Notes under the pieces: model-generated
Databases searched by the model: none
The model's input: the letters and a program-made list of their open reading frames with translations, nothing else
What the model was told of the DNA's origin: nothing
Shown: positions 61,975-64,000 of the stretch, one piece after another
How positions within the stretch are numbered: position 1 is the first letter of the stretch
Layout: each line of letters begins with the position of its first letter
Made by a program: the position numbers and the translations under genes
Source: Microvirga makkahensis
Lineage (GTDB): Bacteria > Pseudomonadota > Alphaproteobacteria > Rhizobiales > Beijerinckiaceae
Reading direction: 5' to 3'
Assembly: GCF_009830105.1 (NCBI RefSeq)
Contig: NZ_WURB01000007.1
Span: forward strand, 124,001-188,000
DNA: 64,000 nt

Positions 61975-62262
61975 GTGTTGAGTTTTGAAGCCGTTGAAGA
62001 GGTCTGTGAGAGCAAGCAGACGACGCTTGTCATCCACCCGGCGATCCGCCGCGCGATAAAGGGATACGAGGAAAGCTTTTACGTCGGCTTGCGCTGCTAC
62101 CTAGCGGGCGAGTCCGATGGCCTGTACTTCCTCCCTCTCCCGGGGGGTGGCTACGTGCGTCTCGTTTTCTCGAAGCGGGTCTCGTCGGGAGGGCACAAGC
62201 TCCTGAGGATCGACCCGCTGACCAAGCAGGGGCTGGCGCGGATCAAGGCTTCTCTGTACTGA
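61975..62262 (+). CDS. Hypothetical protein, 95 aa
   Basis: GTG start with GAGG seven bases upstream. Reads VLSFEAVEEVCESKQTTLVI, ESFYVGLRCYLAGESDGLYF and ends RIDPLTKQGLARIKASLY. Soluble, mixed alpha/beta, no domain recognised. It lies convergent to the ABC exporter. Nothing nearby indicates a role. Confidence 0.6.
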   Translation: MLSFEAVEEVCESKQTTLVIHPAIRRAIKGYEESFYVGLRCYLAGESDGLYFLPLPGGGYVRLVFSKRVSSGGHKLLRIDPLTKQGLARIKASLY

Positions 62263-62428
62263 CGAGGCTTGGCGCAACAGCACTACGTAGCCTCCATTGA
62301 GTGCCACGCCCCCTGCATTTCAGCATCAGGGCAATCATCCGCCAGCGGACGTGCCGCTGCCATGTCGGACGCAGCCTCGTCGGCGAATGGTGGGGCACGC
62401 CATTCGCACGCCAGGAGCCCTGACGTCC

Positions 62429-64000
62429 TCACCGATAGCCGGAGGCCTGTAGCTCGAACAACTCGGCGTAACGCCCGCCCGAGGCAACAAGCTGTTCGTG
62501 CGTACCGGACTCCGCGACCTGCCCGTTCTCCAAAACGAGAATGCGGTCCGCCATCCGCACCGTCGAGAACCGGTGCGAGATCAGAACCGCGGTCTTTCCT
62601 TGGCTGAGATCCCGGAACCGTTGGAAGACCTCATATTCCGAGCGTGCGTCGAGAGCGGCGGTCGGCTCGTCCAGGATGAGCACCTCGGCATCCCGCATGT
62701 AAGCGCGAGCGATGGCGATCTTCTGCCATTCGCCCCCGGAGAGATCCGCCCCCTCATGGAACCGTTTGCCGAGCGGTTGATCATAGCCTCGGGGCAGCCG
62801 TTCGATGATGCGATCGGCGAGGCTGCGCTCCGCCGCCTGCTGGATCCGGGCGCGGTCATCGGTGACTTCGATCCGGCCCGCCCCGATGTTCTCGCCGGCC
62901 GTGAAATGAAACCGCACGAAATCCTGAAAGATCACGCCGATGTGGCTCCGCAGGTCGGCCAGATCGTATTCGCGCAGATCATGGCCGTCGAGAAGGATTC
63001 GTCCCTCGGTCGGGTCGTAGAGGCGAGCAAGGAGCTTCACGATCGTAGTCTTGCCGGCCCCATTCTCCCCGACCAGAGCCACAATCTCTCCGGCTCTCAG
63101 CGTCAGGCTCAGGCGACGGACCGCCCAGCGATCGGAATCCGGATATCGGAAACCCACGTTCTCGAACACGATCCCCGACCGCAGCGGCTGCGGGAACGGC
63201 CGCGGGTTCGGGGGCGATGCGATGCTCGGGCGGACATCGAAGAATGAGAACAGATCCTCCAGGTAGAGCGCCTGCCCCGCAATCTGGGAAAACCCCAGAA
63301 GCAATCCCTCGAGCAGGCCGCGCAGGCGAAGGAAAGAGCCGGACAGGAACGTCAGGTCCCCGATGCTGAACTCGCCTTGGACAGTCCGCCATACGATCAG
63401 CGCATAGGCAAGGTAGTAGGCGCAGGACGCGAGGGTAGCGAAGAGCGTGCCCCATACGGCACGACGGATCGCCAGCCGCCGGTTGTCCACATACATGCGG
63501 TCCGCGAAGCCTCTGAAGCGCTCGACCAGGAAGGCGTTGAGACCGAAGAGTTTGACCTCCTTTGCGGTTTCGACGCTTGAGCCAAGGTAACGGATGTAAT
63601 CAAGCTTGCGCCGTTCCGGGGTGCGGAAGTAGTTGAGCCGGTACCCTTGAGCGTTGAAATGTATCTCGCCGACAAATGCCGGCAGGAGCGCAAGGATGAT
63701 CAGGAGGATGAGCCAGGGCGCATAGGCAAGCAGGCCAGCGGCGAGCGACAAGGCCGTGAGCACGTCCTGGACCTGCCCGAAGATCTGGGTCAGGAGAGTG
63801 GTTCGCCCGGTAACCTGACGGCGAGCCCGCTCCAACCGGTCCTGCTGATCGCTGCTCTCGAACTGCTCAAGATCCAGCGTCGTTGCATGCTCCATCAGGC
63901 GCACGCTGGCGAAGTTGCTGTAGCGCTCTGATAAGAGACTGTCGACGAGGGAGCTCGCTCGGCCCAGAAGATCGGCCACGATGGCAAGGCCAAGCTCGAG
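62429..64000 (-). CDS. ABC exporter, fused membrane and ATPase domains (5' end outside window)
   Basis: At least 523 residues of a type I exporter half-transporter, running in from the right edge. The visible part has the transmembrane domain (for example LTALSLAAGLLAYAPWLILL and AVWGTLFATLASCAYYLAYA) and the nucleotide-binding domain with Walker A GENGAGKTT, Q-loop FQDFVRFHFTAGENIGAG, signature LSGGEWQKIAIARA, Walker B LILDEPTAALD and H-loop ISHRF. The frame stays open to the window end, so the true start is beyond 64000. Cargo unknown; lipid, peptide or drug export are all possible. Confidence 0.88.
   Translation of the reverse strand, partial: LELGLAIVADLLGRASSLVDSLLSERYSNFASVRLMEHATTLDLEQFESSDQQDRLERARRQVTGRTTLLTQIFGQVQDVLTALSLAAGLLAYAPWLILLIILALLPAFVGEIHFNAQGYRLNYFRTPERRKLDYIRYLGSSVETAKEVKLFGLNAFLVERFRGFADRMYVDNRRLAIRRAVWGTLFATLASCAYYLAYALIVWRTVQGEFSIGDLTFLSGSFLRLRGLLEGLLLGFSQIAGQALYLEDLFSFFDVRPSIASPPNPRPFPQPLRSGIVFENVGFRYPDSDRWAVRRLSLTLRAGEIVALVGENGAGKTTIVKLLARLYDPTEGRILLDGHDLREYDLADLRSHIGVIFQDFVRFHFTAGENIGAGRIEVTDDRARIQQAAERSLADRIIERLPRGYDQPLGKRFHEGADLSGGEWQKIAIARAYMRDAEVLILDEPTAALDARSEYEVFQRFRDLSQGKTAVLISHRFSTVRMADRILVLENGQVAESGTHEQLVASGGRYAELFELQASGYR

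Overview
The window looks like the chromosome of a free-living alphaproteobacterium of the Hyphomicrobiales. GC is high, codon use is GC-rich, there are many ABC and TRAP importers for organic acids, peptides and polyamines, FCD-type GntR regulators are common, and there is a soil/plant-associated set of small genes (cold-shock proteins, a DUF6481-like protein, a GAF histidine kinase). A Microvirga/Methylobacterium-like genome is my best guess, made from family recall and not from a search. No rRNA, tRNA, CRISPR array, phage or intact insertion sequence was seen.

Layout. (1) 1-3.0 kb: livK-livH-livM branched-chain amino acid ABC genes on the minus strand, the last running off the left edge; an amidase is divergent at 3.2-4.6 kb. 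(2) 4.6-7.3 kb: mostly non-coding, with a 38-aa exported peptide, its terminator and an 83-aa membrane protein. (3) 7.4-20.7 kb: a catabolic block. On the minus strand, from upstream to downstream: an aspartoacylase-like deacylase, a peptide-type ABC importer (SBP, DppB, DppC, OppD, OppF), an M81/MlrC metallopeptidase, an enolase-superfamily enzyme, a probably frameshifted EamA permease and an SDR dehydrogenase. A GntR regulator and a second enolase-superfamily enzyme are divergent, with a perfect palindrome between. (4) 21.3-32.2 kb: a TRAP transporter (DctPQM), a GntR regulator, RidA, an aminotransferase and hydantoinase/oxoprolinase B and A on the minus strand, with KdgD (5-dehydro-4-deoxyglucarate dehydratase) divergent. 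Related palindromes lie in front of the TRAP genes, the regulator and the hyuA/kdgD divergent promoter. (5) 32.8-40.8 kb: a membrane protein, a secreted CocE/NonD hydrolase, an AI-2E transporter fused to a B12-binding-like and a GAF domain, a PHB depolymerase-family esterase and a CopG regulator preceded by a very long perfect palindrome. (6) 41.1-51.3 kb: tandem cold-shock genes with duplicated terminators, small stress-type proteins, response regulators, a NepR-like protein and a histidine kinase. Several genes here are broken by small indels. (7) 51.6-54.6 kb: DUF6064-like membrane protein, Tat-exported aldo/keto reductase and Bcr/CflA efflux pump. (8) 55.3-61.5 kb: an IS6-family transposase remnant, then a polyamine-type ABC importer (SBP-ATPase-two permeases) operonic with a class III aminotransferase. 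(9) 62.0-64.0 kb: a 95-aa protein and an ABC exporter truncated by the right edge.

The genes fit a scavenging lifestyle. Each importer sits beside the enzymes and regulator likely to process its cargo: amino acids, short or modified peptides or acylated amino acids, sugar acids or cyclic ureides, and polyamine-like amines. The substrates of the 7-21 kb and 21-32 kb blocks cannot be fixed from sequence alone, and these are the best candidates for undescribed pathways. The 42-51 kb segment is either a decaying signalling region or one with uncorrected single-base indels.
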